This document shows positions 31,760 to 43,329 of a stretch of DNA of 64,000 nt, piece after piece. The notes under the pieces are model-generated. The model was not told the origin of the DNA. It ran no database searches and saw only the letters and a list, made by a program, of their open reading frames with translations. The stretch covers positions 121,117,879-121,181,878 of the forward strand of contig NC_072896.1 of the NCBI RefSeq assembly GCF_027943255.1, in the 5' to 3' direction. Source of the DNA: Anastrepha obliqua. Lineage: Eukaryota; Arthropoda; Insecta; Diptera; Tephritidae. The translations under genes were made by a program, and so were the position numbers. Positions within the stretch are counted from its first letter, which is position 1, and each line of letters opens with the position of its first letter.

Positions 31760-34231
31760 CTAAGACCATTTTATTACTCCAAACGAGTATGTCAAAAGAG
31801 GTATGGCCCAGGTATTGATTGCTTTGCATTTGTTTCCACTATTCAAACTCGTTTTTAATACTGCTTTCAAACGTGCCTCAAATTTGTTCATGAGGCTTCG
31901 CTTTACTAGCGTGTGGTTGATTCCTTTAAGTCGCAGAAATCCTAAATATTTATAAGATTCACTGCCATGCAAGTTGTCTATAATAATATTTTGGTCTACT
32001 GCGTAGTTTTCTTCGGATTCATCAAGCTGACCTCTAATCAAATGTATTATTTTGCACTTATCTGGTCCAAATTCCATTCCCACGTCATCGCTAAAAGCTT
32101 TAGTGGCATCTATCAGCTCATATAGCTTATGCTTTTTGTTTGCGTACAGTTTCAAGTCGTCAACAAACAGAAGGTGGTTGAACGTGTGCTCTCTTACTTC
32201 AGTTTTGAGTATAAAGCCATTTTGTTTAAGTGTGAGAAGCCTGCTAAGTGGATTGAGACCAATGCAGAACCATAAGGGGCTTAAGGCATCCCCTTGGAAT
32301 ATACCACGTTTGATTGAAATCTGTTTCGAAACAGTTCCATTTAGAACCAGTTTTGTATTCCACTTGCTCATTATGCGGCCCAAGAGGACAACAGTGGCAG
32401 CATCGATTTTGTATATTCTTAATATCTCTAATAGGTAATCATGCGGCATTGAATCAAAAGCTTTTTTGTAGTCAATAAACGCGACGCTTAAATTCCGCCT
32501 TCTTCTCAGAGCTACTCCTGTGATAACAGTATCTATAATAAGCTGATCTTTACAGCCCATTGTGCGCTTCCTGCAACCTTTCTGTTCTTCACATAAAATG
32601 CTGTTACTTTCACAGTATTCATATATTCGGTTAGCGATTATTTTCGTCAAGAGTTTGTATGTCGTGCTCAAGCAAGTAATTGGGCGGTATCTTGCTGGAT
32701 CAGCAGATGGTGCGTCCTTTGGAAGAAGATAAGTTACTCCGGTAGTGAGAAATTCTGGTATATCAGCTATATTTTTCAGTAGCTCGTTGTAGCATCTTGC
32801 GAGTGCTTCGTGCATTACTGAGAGCTTTTTAAGCCAGATGTTGTGTAGCTGGTCTAGGCCAGGGGATTTCCAGTTAGCTGAAGTACATATATTATTCTTT
32901 ATTTCTTCTGCTGTTATGTAGTAGAAGTGCATTGGTACAACGTTATCCGTTTTTTCTTTTTCTTTGGCTAACCAATTCGCATCAGCATTGAAGTGTTTTG
33001 CTTGTGCCCATATTTTCTCCCAAAACTGCTCTAACTCTTGTTGTTGTGGATATAATGTCTGAGATTCTGCATTACTGTTTTGTTGCAGATTTCTATAAAA
33101 GCTTTTTTGATTTTTGTGGAAAAGCTGGTTTTCCTTCCGCCTCTGATTACTTTTGAGGTATCTTCTTAATCGCTTTGAGTAAGCGGCGAGTTGCTGTACT
33201 TTCCTATCAATTATCTCTGATAATTGGTCAAGAGCCACAGTCTGAGGCTTAAGCGGCGCGATGATTCTAGATACATGCCTTAATAACCTTTTAGACTTAG
33301 CCCCATTTTTAAATGAAGTAAGCCTCCCTATAGATTCTCTTAGACCGGCAATTCGTGTTTCGAGTCTTCTTTGCCACCTGGGGACTACTGGCGTTTTTTG
33401 CGTTGTTTTATTTTTAAATGTCTGTACCTTTGAATTCTTGCCCAGTAATCGTGCAGTAGTAAGAGCAGAAACATAAAAGAGAGTGTTAACATATTCCAAG
33501 TTGGTGCTATTGGCGACATATGCTGGCAGAATTTTCGAGTTAAGAGTTTTAACCACTTCGCTTAATTTTTCCGATTCGCCTAATCGGGGTATCCTTGGTC
33601 TTAGCAAAGGATTCATACCTTCATAATTCGCCAGATAATTAAGGAAAATATCTTTCACCTCCCGTTCTTCATTCGTTTCTGGACCATCGCTTTCAATACT
33701 TTCATAGATCAAGTTAATTTCAGGTTGTACGTTGGTAAATTCCGCTAAATTTTCAGGCTGTGGGTTGCGTTCCTCTGTTATCTCTGGTGTTATTTCTTCT
33801 TCGCTTCCTTCCACTCCTCGTAGCTCGTTGCGTATTGCACTTTTAATTTCCTCTTGCTTTTCTTTTCTTACATATTCGTGTTGGAAGATTGCTTTTTTTC
33901 TTGTAGCAAGGCTATTTTCGGTTAGCTTCCCATTCAGATGTCTATATCTTCTTAGAAACAGGTCTAGCATTCTCTCACGATAGGTCGTCATGTGCTCCGG
34001 TTCTTCACAATTTGTGGAAATGTAGTAGCAGCGCAGGACATATTCATTCATTTCCGTTGTCCATTGAATACGCTGTCTAACACGGCCTGCTCTTGTGGTC
34101 CCAAGATTAACTTGAGAAACACTTGTCGCAGTGTTGGGGTTTTCGTGTTGTTGTTGTTGTACCACTGGCGACTCCGCTATCTGATGCCGATGAGCAGAGC
34201 CCTCGCCGGCAGCCGTGGCTTCTGCCGACAC
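31760..34231 (-). pseudogene. R4/Dong-like reverse transcriptase frame with Myb-like N-terminal region
   Basis: Open frame of 823 codons. Residues about 55-125 (RQRIQWTTEMNEYVLRCYY, YRERMLDLFLRRY, LTENSLATRKKAI) resemble the Myb/homeodomain-like DNA-binding region of R4-group proteins. RT motifs follow: SPGLDQLHNIWLKKL (466-480), RYRPITCLSTTYKLLTKI (514-531), AFIDYKKAFDSMPHDYL (584-600), RGIFQGDALSPLWF (642-655) and FVDDLKLY (689-696). The frame ends at a TAG (31760-31762) in IIKW-type text that continues in frame as TDILRIESLIRTTFTKF, so this is a nonsense change, not a natural end. A frameshift near 31650 separates it from the endonuclease frame. The first in-frame Met is residue 61; upstream the frame is open back to about 34360 without ATG, so the true start is unclear. 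Confidence 0.85.
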
Positions 34232-34550
34232 TTGAGCGAATATCCTCGCTCGGCTGCAATCATTAGATTCCTCTATAATGCGGCTCTCCGTTTTTCGAAA
34301 CGGGTAATTGCATTTTAAACCTTCTGCCAGGTGGTTTACAGATTTCCTTCTGGGTTAACTGTGTCCTTCAGACATGCATTCACACAGCCGGCATGTTAGG
34401 CATTTTAGCGGTATGTTTTCTTCTTCGCTGAAACTTCGGAGCCGTGGAGTCGTTACTTCCAGCACCCCTCGGTGAGGGATGTCCGTGCGGGATCGTGACT
34501 AGGGGCCGCGGGGTTGTCATGCCCGTCAACTCTCTAATGAGAGATGCCCT

Positions 34551-34915
34551 TATTTTATTTTATTTTATTTTATTTTATTTTTTTTTAATTTTATTTTATT
34601 TTTTTTTTTAATTTTATTTTATTTTATTTTATTTTATTTTATTTTATTTTATTTTATTTTATTTTACTTTATTTTATTTTATTTTATTTTATTTTATTTT
34701 ATTTTATTTTATTTTATTTTATTTTATTTTATTTTATTTTATTTTATTTTATTTTATTTTATTTTATTTTATTTTATTTTATTTTATTTTATTTTATTTT
34801 ATTTTATTTTATTTTATTTTATTTTATTTTATTTTATTTTATTTTATTTTATTTTATTTTATTTTATTTTATTTTATCTTATTTTATTCTATTTTATTTT
34901 CTTTATTTTTTATTT
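34551..34915. repeat. TTTTA pentanucleotide microsatellite, right part
   Basis: About 360 bases of nearly perfect TTTTA units starting directly after the 5' end of the R4/Dong-like element (GAGATGCCCT at 34541-34550). The only irregularities are longer T runs at the start and a few substitutions near 34875-34915. Confidence 0.97.
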
Positions 34916-36797
34916 ACCTTCAAGTTGAATTTTCCTTATACCCGAGCCACTGTGCCACTTCAATACGGAACAGTTTCAAAACATTTTTCCAGAGTTACGA
35001 AGTATTGTTATTTCAATGGTTTTCAACCGTCACAACAGCAACCACAACCTCGTGTGTTGAGGGGCGCAGCGAAAAAGAAAAGTTGGACCTCATAACAGCG
35101 CAGCCCGTCAGCAGCAATTACTGCTAGTATACGAGGCTATCAACACGTAAGTATCTGCCAACTCATAGCCAATACACATCACATATATACACACATATAC
35201 ACAGACACACAGTCATACATACATGCAGACATGTGCACGTGTGTGGTGTCTGAATTTGTGAATAGTACCACTTGAGTATTGTTGGCATTTAATTTTCAGC
35301 TCAGGTCTTGCAGCTGCTGCTATGTTCAACTGTGAGGAAAAAAATCGCACACACACATTACTAATATATATTTGCGCTTGTAGTTGTGTCTAGTTGAGGA
35401 CGACCCTTGTCGTCAATACTATCCATATATTCCGCCACATTTCGACGGAAAATTCCGCAATTCGATATTTTCGCTTCATTTGCGCCTTTAACGCTTTACT
35501 ATTGTAATTGTTGTAGTTAGCATTTTTGTTGGTCAACTGCATGCAATCCGTTTGCCAGTAATGATGATGATGGCAGGGGCGACGGCCACGGCGACGTCGA
35601 CGCCATCGAAGGTCTCATTATGCTTGTTGTGCTAGTGTTGAGTTTTGTTGCTACACAAACACTTGAATGGATGTCGTTGCTGTTGTTGCCACAAATTCTA
35701 TCAACACAACAATAGCACGTGCGTTGGGTCTTGTGCATTATTTGCACCGCTGCCATAATATTTTCTTGCTATTCATTGTTATGTGTGATCGCGTGTGTGC
35801 CTGACTGCTTTTGTGTTTGTATGTGTGCTTTCCAAATTGCCTTCCACTCTATTTCATCGATACGCTGCTCAGCGTTCATTCAGCATTATTTTCAATGCAT
35901 GCTTGGATCATTTTCTCCACTATTATGTTGCTATTTCGTAATTCTGCTCGCAGTTTAATTCTTTGGTTTTTTTGACTGCTGCCAGATTTTGTAATTGTTC
36001 CCGATGGTTAGCCATAAAACATTTTGACAGGTCCCGTTGGGCGAATTTCTGCTACTGGGAGGATGGCTGGCTGCATGAAGAACTGCTATTGGAATTTTTT
36101 TCTTAAATCTTTACTTTTACAATATTTTTGTACAAATATAGCCATGGCACAACTGGAGAAAAAGTGAGGCACACCTGGTCGTATGAGCAACTTTATGCAT
36201 TTCGACACTTCTTACCCTTCAATTGGCACTGTAGTGCTGCTGCAGTGCTTTCATTTAGAGTTAAACTTAACTATAAATTATTTACGCCCACTTAATCAAC
36301 ATGCAACATTTATCAAAATTACCCCTTGGCAAGCCAAACGTTTATCATTGCTCGGACGGTATGTCGTTGTGTCGGCAGGAGCAGCTGATGCTTGTCCAAA
36401 TTGCATCTGTGTGCACGCAGGCGTTCAGGTGGACAATGATGCACTTGAACAGTGAGAGATATGTTATGCATATCTAGACACATACATATTTGAATATAAA
36501 TATATATATAAATATCAGTGTATGCGTTTGCTTCCTGCACTACAACTTGCCACATGTGTCGTTGCTTCCAAGCTTTCCATAGTAAAATGCAAATTGTATT
36601 GTGAATTTGTGTGTTTTATTCTATTCCACTTGAGCACAAAAAGCTTACAGGAATAGATGCATATACCCTCTATACCCGAAAGAATATAATTATAAACAAC
36701 TTATGGCGCTTTACTTGGGAATATTTCTGAATTGGAGATGATAGTCCAAACTTGTCATATTATGAAATAAGTAAATAATATATATATATATATATAT
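34916..36797. other. Spacer without recognisable gene
   Basis: Contains ACACAT/CACA-rich stretches near 35175-35235 and a TA run at 36778-36797 that abuts the SINE. No protein family recognised on either strand, including the 79- to 90-residue frames at 35517-36455. Confidence 0.45.
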
Positions 36798-37106
36798 AAT
36801 TGGCGCGTACACTCTTTTTAAGTGTTTGGCCGAGCTCCACCTGCTATTTGTGGTGTACGTGTTGATGTTGTTCCACAAATGGAGGGACCTACAGTTTCAA
36901 GCCGACTCCTAACGGCAATATTTTTATGAGGAGCTTTTTCATGGCAGAAATACACTCGGAGGTTTGCCATTGCCTGCCGAGGGGCGATCGCTATTAGAAA
37001 AATGTTTTTCTTAATGTTAGGTGTTTCATTGAGATTCGAACCTAAGTTCTCTCTGTGAATTCCGAATGGTAGTCACGCACCAACCCATTCGGCTACGGCG
37101 GCCGCC
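36798..37106 (-). mobile_element. Full-length tRNA-derived SINE, inverted
   Basis: Reverse complement of the SINE at 27344. The 3' end CGCCAATT abuts a TA run. The B box appears as GAGATTCGAACC at 37031-37042 and the A box as CCCATTCGGCTA, near 37084-37095. The head ends at GCCGCC, 37106. Both boxes are intact, and the copy is about as long as the first. Confidence 0.9.
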
Positions 37107-37444
37107 AGTAAATAAAATACCTCGTTATAAAAATCAATTAACTGGAATTGAGTATCTCTATGGCAACTAATTATTTTATTTTTATAAACGGTTTTAGGTT
37201 TTTGAAAGCTCAATTCAAGGTTTGTGCCAAAACAGACTAACATATGACAAAAAATCGGTAATGCAGCATCTCATCGGCCCAGATTTTTGATTGAAACTCG
37301 CACAAAAGCCAGCGCACCAAGCGTGCTTTCGACTACAAATTACAATCTTTATTTAAAATGTAGCGTTTTCTGTCGCGAGGTGTTGTCAATGGCTGCGCTG
37401 GAGGTAAATTTATTAATTTATAAGTCAATGGGTTATTATAAACC
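37107..37444. other. Spacer, possibly the decayed start of the following mariner
   Basis: No terminal repeat or frame I can assign. Some text near 37440 (PENI) would fit mariner helix-turn-helix sequence. Confidence 0.35.
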
Positions 37445-37900
37445 TAGTGACACCAGAAAACATCAAAAAAAATCTACAAAATCATTTTGAATGATCGAAA
37501 AGTGAAGTTACGTGAGTTAGCTGACATCGTAAGCATATCGAAAAGTGTTGGCTTTATAGTGAATGAGTCTTTGACTGTGAGAAACCTCTGTTCAAAGAGG
37601 ATGCCGCGTTTGCTCACTGTTGACCAAAAAACAAGAACGTGTTGATGACCCTGAGTAGAGGCAAAACTATATGAATTAAACGCCAGATTTGGCTCACAGC
37701 GACAACTGGTTGTTCGAGGACGTAAAAAAAGCGCTTGCTTCGGCCGAATGAAGGGGTTATCGCTTAAACTGAGGCTTTCGGGGATCTTGAGGCAAAAGAT
37801 AAATCGTTCCACAAAACTGATATTGAAATGATAGAGCGGCACTAGAATGATTGCGTTGAGGGCTTTTCAGCCCTTGTGTTAATTAATAATATCGAATGAT
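37445..37900 (+). pseudogene. mariner transposase relic with central deletion
   Basis: The N-terminal part reads KIYKIILNDRKVKLRELADI, VSISKSVGFIVNESLTVRNL, CSKRMPRLLTVDQK, the second helix-turn-helix and WVPHLLT-like linker. After a gap the C-terminal tail appears in another frame as EAKDKSFHKTDIEMIE followed by NDC, matching the usual YKNGIEMLEKRWNDCI end. The catalytic centre is missing. Confidence 0.7.
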
Positions 37901-38003
37901 TGATTTCTTAGAATTATGCCTACAAACCTCTTTTCTCTATGTATTGGGAGCTAAACCCGAAAAAAGAGATAATCTTGTTATATGTACACCTTATATGTGT
38001 GGA

Positions 38004-38651
38004 TTAACAGGTCCCGGTGGTCTAGAGCTCTAAAATTTATAATATTTTCACGATCTTTTTTTTAATAAAAAAAAGAAAAACGATATTTACATTTTTTAGG
38101 CTGTTTATTTGACTTCTTTTACATACAAAAATGATTTTTTTTTTTTTTGACTTCATTAATTTTTTAAATGGCACTGAGGTTGATCCTCTCAAAAAATTGG
38201 AACTGGTCGGTGAAACACTAAACCATTTTTTGGTATTAATCAGTATGGCGGTTTTGAATTTGACACTCTAAAAATCGGTTTTTTTTCAGTTTTTATTAAA
38301 AAAATGCGAAATAATTCAAATAATAATTTGAATTTTGTACGGGCGACAGCCATTGATGTTGTGAACAACCTAATAAAATTTTAGACGATTTGGTTGAATA
38401 GTTTTTTTTGTTTAAAAAATACCAGGCCAAAAAAAGTAGTTTTAAGATAATTGAGCTTAAAGTGTTTAGAGCGGATATTTTTCATTGATGCCGCCGTGTG
38501 ACGAATCTAATTCTACCTGCTAAAACGGCTGTAGAATAGGGATATCTTCTCAAAAATTTGACAGTACATTCTTAGAAACCTGTTTGTTTGAAATATCAAA
38601 AAAAAGAAACATCGATTTTTTTGAAAATTCTAGACCACCAGGACCCCTTAA
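38004..38651. mobile_element. Second TTAA-flanked MITE family, GGTCC(C/T)GGTGGTCTAGA termini
   Basis: TTAA at 38004-38007 then CAGGTCCCGGTGGTCTAGAG. The right end is TCTAGACCACCAGGACCCC then TTAA at 38648-38651. Inverted repeats match in 16 of 19 positions. The 640-bp interior is AT-rich and non-coding. Termini differ from the MITE at 15543, so it is a separate family with the same target. Confidence 0.85.
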
Positions 38652-38870
38652 TCCAATTAAAGTGTTACCCGATACTTTGGCAAATGCCCGTAACTTAAAT
38701 GCCATGCCTCGTACTTCGTTGTACGATTCGCCGTATGCACCTGATTTGCCGCCCTACAACTTACTATTCACTTTTCTTTAAAGAGCATTTGGTGATGAAA
38801 GAAACGCATCGTGGATCGAAACCTGTGACTATCCTAGACAAACATTTCAAATAAAAATATTTCGTTTAAT
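38652..38870 (+). pseudogene. Short mariner transposase C-terminal fragment
   Basis: YDSPYAPDLPPYNLLFTFL corresponds to the PYSPDLAPSDYHLF box, with the third catalytic Asp replaced by Asn. About 60 further residues are degenerate. It may or may not belong to the relic at 37445-37900. Confidence 0.55.
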
Positions 38871-39000
38871 ATCTTGAAAAAGCTTCAGTTTTTTTGTTGG
38901 AAATGAGGGGACATACTAATATATATATATATTATGCGTAGGATATATACGGTGACGGTAAAAAATAGCAGCGCATAATATTGTTAAGTTTGTACTTTTT

Positions 39001-39056
39001 GTTTAGTTATTTCTTTTATTTTATTTTTTATTTTTTTATTTATTTTTTATTGCATC
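39001..39056. repeat. T-rich TTTTA-like tract at the 3' end of the second R4/Dong-like copy
   Basis: TTTTATTTTATTTTTTATTT and similar imperfect units directly adjoin the 3' end of the element, as in the first copy. Confidence 0.7.
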
Positions 39057-40860
39057 CCAAGAAAGGCGACAGCTTTGCTGCAAGCCAATAATTTATAACA
39101 AGTACAAAGATTACAATTAAATAAATGTCTATAAATATTATATAAAATAGTTAACAATTTTACAAACAAGAAAAACGTGTACTGTAAAAAGTTTCGGACT
39201 ATATTACAAGAATTGAGTAAAGTTGCTTTCGCATGTCGATCATTAAATATTCTGAGAGTTGAAGAGTTCTCACGTTGTCCGCTAAGTTTTTATGCACTAG
39301 TCCGTGGGCTGAGATGATAAGTGGTAGTATGTGCACCTTCCTTGGCTTCCACTAGCGTTTGACATCAATGCCTAAGTCAGAGTATTTGGATATTTTTTCT
39401 GCATATCTTTTTTGCATGGTTTTGTTTAGAGGAACAGCAGTATCAACTATATAACCAGTCGTTTGAGATTTATCAATCAGGAAAATATCTGGTCTATTGT
39501 GGTCTCTTGTGGCATTTGTTAAAGTTGTTCGGTCATAATATAGAAGGTAGTTGGAGTCTTCTTGAACAGGTTCTGGGGTGTATCTGAAGTACGGTATTTT
39601 GCTTGGATTGAAATTGTACATCTGCGTCAGTTTTAGATGGATTATTTTCGCGATGTCATTGTGTCTCTTCAGGTACATAGAGTTTGCCAGTGTGGTGCAT
39701 CGCGCTAGCACGTGGTCTATTCTAATCTTTAATATCTGTCTGCAGCGGCATTTGGATCTCGCATTACATATTGAATGTAGTTTCTAGTTGGAATCACACC
39801 ATCTTGTATGGCGAAAATGATACCCTGCGTTTCGGCAAATATCAACCTGTTGGTAAGCCATAAGTGCGACAATTTTTGGTCGACATGTGGGCTCAGCAAG
39901 TCTTTGCGATATACGCCGTGGACAGCCATTTCGGACCATCTTTGGATCTTTTCATCTATTTTGGTTGCGTTTCTGACTTCGTAGGATAGTCATCCGAAGT
40001 GGGGTGTAATTATCATCCGCAGCAATTGCTGCCTTGTGCAGATCGGATTGGGAGCACTTTTGTTGGAAGTATACTCTTATGTTTAAGATAAGTTTGTCTT
40101 GCAGTGCTCCAACATCAATCTGTCCCCTGCCGCCCGCTTTCCTAGGTAGCATCATTCGAACGACAGAGCTTTTTGGATGACGTGACTTGTATTTAGTCAT
40201 AATTGTATGTATTATTCGTTGCATATTTTCTATTTCAGTAGATGACCATTTTACAAATGAATTAATATGAATTAATAGCGTGGATTTGGCTTTTCCCATT
40301 AAGTTGGATTTTACAGACAGCGTGAAGGCGCCTTTTAGCCTTTATGCTATCAGATTTTTCCTCATTTGCATCGTATTTATGCTGTTGCTTTGCATAACTC
40401 CAAAGTACTTGTATACCTCTCCCGGCTCCATTTCTGTTATGTCGAATCCGCTACTTTCTGCAGTTACATGTCGAGAAACCACTTTACCTTTACCTATTGT
40501 GGTCTTTCGGCATTTATCAAGTCCAATAGGCATTTTAATGTCATTGGAGAAGTTTATCTAGAGGTTTGGAATTGCTGGCGTAGAGTTTCAAATCATCTAC
40601 GTAAAAAAGATGGCTCAGTCGGAATCTTTCAGACTGTCTGTGTTTTAATACAAACCCATGTCCCGTCTCATTCAGTATGTGACTTAAGGGGTTCATGCTG
40701 AGAACAAACCAGAGTGGACTCAACGAGTCACCTTGAAAGATGCCATTTCGAATGTATATTTCGGTTGCGCATCGAAAGCTTTCCCGGCCAGGTATTTTGA
40801 TTCTTGTTGCATAATTTTTTTTTAAATATAATTCAGCCGCAATAAAAACCATCATGTCTG
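39057..40860 (-). mobile_element. Second R4/Dong-like retrotransposon, 5'-truncated and decayed
   Basis: On the minus strand the RT part reads RNGIFQGDSLSPLWFVLSMN and YVDDLKLYASNSKPLDKL (40855-40541). Then come GEVYKYFGVMQSNSIN, HINSFVKWSSTEIENMQRII, VVRMMLPRKAGGRGQIDV (40299-39952) and the endonuclease part: YLKRHNDIAKIIH, YYDRTTL, NRPDIFLIDKSQTTGYIVDT (39711-39352). The frames are shifted several times and the first Cys pair of the knuckle is lost. Same order and motifs as 30662-34550 but clearly a different family. Confidence 0.85.
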
Positions 40861-40864
40861 CACT

Positions 40865-41430
40865 CCCAATTTTTAGATAGAATAAATTTTAGTTTTTTAA
40901 TTCCTATATTTTATTTAATTTTTTTTCTTATAAAACCATATAAATTGAACTTTTAAACTTTGCCCAAAATAAAAAAAATTAACAAATTTTCACCACGTCT
41001 TTAAATTTAGTTTTTATTATTATCTGGAGAGTTTGCGATGTCTCAAAACTTTTAGCTAGAATAAGTTAAAATTTAATGTTTTTTCAAATAAAAACCATAT
41101 AAATTGAACATTTGAACTTAAATACAAAAAAAAAAAAAATATTTCATCCCGTCTTCAACTTTTATGTTTTTCAGCAACCGGGAAGTTTGCGTCTTCTCGA
41201 AAGTTTTAGATATAACAATCTTAAAGTTTTAATTTTTTTCTTATATGAATATAGTTCAAGCAGGAACAAAATCATGTTGATTGAAATTTGCATAAAACAA
41301 AAAAAAAAAACGAATTCAACAAATTTTTATCACGCCTTTAATTTGGATTTTTTCATTATCTCGAGAACTTGCGACTTCTCGCCACTTGCAGGTAGAACCA
41401 ATTTTAATTTTCCTCGAAGGTTTCTCCGTA
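40865..41430. repeat. Degenerate tandem repeat, unit about 155-178 bp, about three and a half copies
   Basis: A landmark similar to CTTTTAGCTAGAATAAGTT recurs at about 40873, 41049, 41204 and 41382. Each is preceded by AT-rich text with CACGTCTTTAAATTT-like words and GAGAGTTTGCGA-like words, and followed by ATATAAATTGAAC-like words. Copies are diverged. Confidence 0.65.
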
Positions 41431-42389
41431 CTTTTGTGCTTTTTTGTTCTGAATATATTGGAATAAGCTATACTCCTAATGTAACCATTGTCCATATGCC
41501 ACTATGTGTTTAGTGATCGGCGCGTTCGCTATTAATCATCTTAATCAATGCATCCAGTGGGCGGGCTTGTTGAGAATTTCACCAGATCTGAACTTTTACC
41601 GATGTTGATTTCTATCTTCCTAAATCAATTTTTACTAATATCCTGAATTTGATTGTTAAATTATTATCAGCACGAAATTATTGCTTCATAGGCCATCCAT
41701 ATAAGCCTAAGCAAAAAATTGTTTGATTTGGACAAACCAACTTCATAACATTTCTTCTAAAATAGCTGCATAATATTTCTTCCCTTATAATGTATTTAAA
41801 TGTGTGCACGACTAGCGGTAGTTTTAAATTACTTTGTATTTTGCTTAAAGTCGGAATACATTTGAGTGGACCTTGAATGTTGATAGTTAAAAGCACCACA
41901 GGTCGTAAATGAGCCAAGTAGAAGTTTCGCATTTTTCGTGGCCCCGAATATCTCTTCAATACTTCTGATAATCATCAGACCCTTACAAATACATATTTTT
42001 TCATTCATTATTTCATCGTTCAATCATTTTTTCGTAAAAATGATAGATTGTCATTCATCATCTCAGAACTTATGGCGTTGTGTAAGCTTCGGTTTAGCCA
42101 GTCTACTTTAATATTATACACTCGAATCCTCACTCTAAATTTGCTGTATTATTTATTATCTTTGCAACGTTAAGAGAATGATACATTTAATTTGATTATG
42201 GCTGAAGTTTCTATTGCCAGCCAACCGTCTTAGCTCTCTCTTGCACCTGTCGTCAATCTTAGGCTTTGAACCTGTTCTCTTAATTTTTCTATATACATCA
42301 GGGTTTTTTTAAAAACCAATTCGTTTTATTTCGCAGAAAATTACTTATAGGTCTTGAATAATGTTTTATTGAATTTTGCCGAAGAACTT
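41431..42389. other. Spacer without recognisable gene
   Basis: Unique-looking AT-rich DNA. No motif seen. Confidence 0.45.
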
Positions 42390-42816
42390 CACGGTGAGTC
42401 TGGGACGTATTGACAGCGCAATGCCCCAATCCACAGCGTTAAGCGTACAAAGGAGTTTTTCGCGTCTAAAAAATTTTTTGTGATCGCAACTAGTCCAGAT
42501 CTAACTCCAATGGAGAATCTCTGGAGCATTCTTAGCAAGCAAGTTTATAAAGGCGAACTAGAGGGCCAGTTTATTGCCGAATTCACCTTAAAAAGGCTAT
42601 TCAAGAGAAATAAGCAAATATCGACTTTAGTGCGCTTCAGACACTCGTAGACGACTAGTATCAGCTAGAATAAATAACGGCGGACACAGAAGTTATTAAA
42701 TATTATTAAGATCTCAATTAATATTAGTTTCGCCCCAAATATCTCTTTCCTTTTACGCCCATGAAAATTATTTAATTTTTGCAATAAAAGGCGTTGCTAT
42801 TATTTTGACCACACTG
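42390..42816 (+). mobile_element. 3' part of a Tc1-like transposon with right terminal repeat
   Basis: The frame reads NAPIHSVKRTKEFFASKK, FFVIATSPDLTPMENLWSIL and SKQVYKGELEGQ: the second acidic box (its Asp lost to a shift) and the third, with Glu in PMENLW, as in DD34E Tc1 elements. The right end is TAATTTTTGCAATAAAAGG... closing in TTTTGACCACACTG, followed by TA at 42817-42818. No left end was found; it is 5'-truncated. Confidence 0.75.
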
Positions 42817-42818
42817 TA

Positions 42819-43329
42819 CTTACATATGCATATGTATAAATATATAAATTGTCATAAATTGTGTAAATGTAAATATGTCGTATTGTGTTATTTCTGCATA
42901 ACTTTCCTGTAGTCGCACTCTACTTGCGAGTGGAGAATGATTTCTGCCTTGCATGTGACTGGATAAATTTATAGTTTGCTTTTGCAGACATTTAGATACA
43001 TGAAAGCATGTGTGAATTAACATATATTTGCAGATATAACATTTTATTTTTCTTTTGCTTGCACATTTTACATCTGTTTGTACATTTCCTGTTGTTCACG
43101 TATTCAGTAGCAAAAATGCTAAAAATTATTTTCCATCCCAGGGACATTAACGCTAAGCAGTGCCAATATGAAAAAAAAAATTTGTTTAAAGCAAAACAAA
43201 TATAAATATGAAGCTATAAATATAAAAAATATATACATTAAAATATAAAATACCTAAATGGCATTTGAATATTTTATCCATTGAATAGAAATTTAACACT
43301 GCCACGGAAAGTCATCCACTAATTGGACA
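42819..43329. other. Spacer without recognisable gene
   Basis: AT-rich, with TATA-type words near 43215-43250. No motif seen. Confidence 0.4.

Larger units (their letters stand above)
30662..34550 (-). mobile_element. R4/Dong-like non-LTR retrotransposon with restriction-like endonuclease, inside a TTTTA array
   Basis: About 3.9 kb between two TTTTA arrays. The minus strand has about 320 bases of 5' sequence, a long RT frame (34231-31760), a frame with zinc knuckle and restriction-like endonuclease (31608-30778) and a 3'UTR of about 115 bases (30777-30662). There is no apurinic-type endonuclease. The endonuclease lies after RT, as in the R2/R4/Dong group, and FVDDLK instead of YADD favours R4/Dong. 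A second, more decayed relative is at 39057-40860. Confidence 0.85.

Noticed and set aside
30482..34915. TTTTA arrays as LTRs or terminal repeats of one element
   Set aside because: They are simple repeats in direct orientation without defined ends; the enclosed element is a non-LTR type with its endonuclease after RT.
35155..35166. Splice donor-like GTAAGTATC after a GC-rich stretch, as a host untranslated exon
   Set aside because: No supporting frame, acceptor or promoter can be shown from sequence alone.
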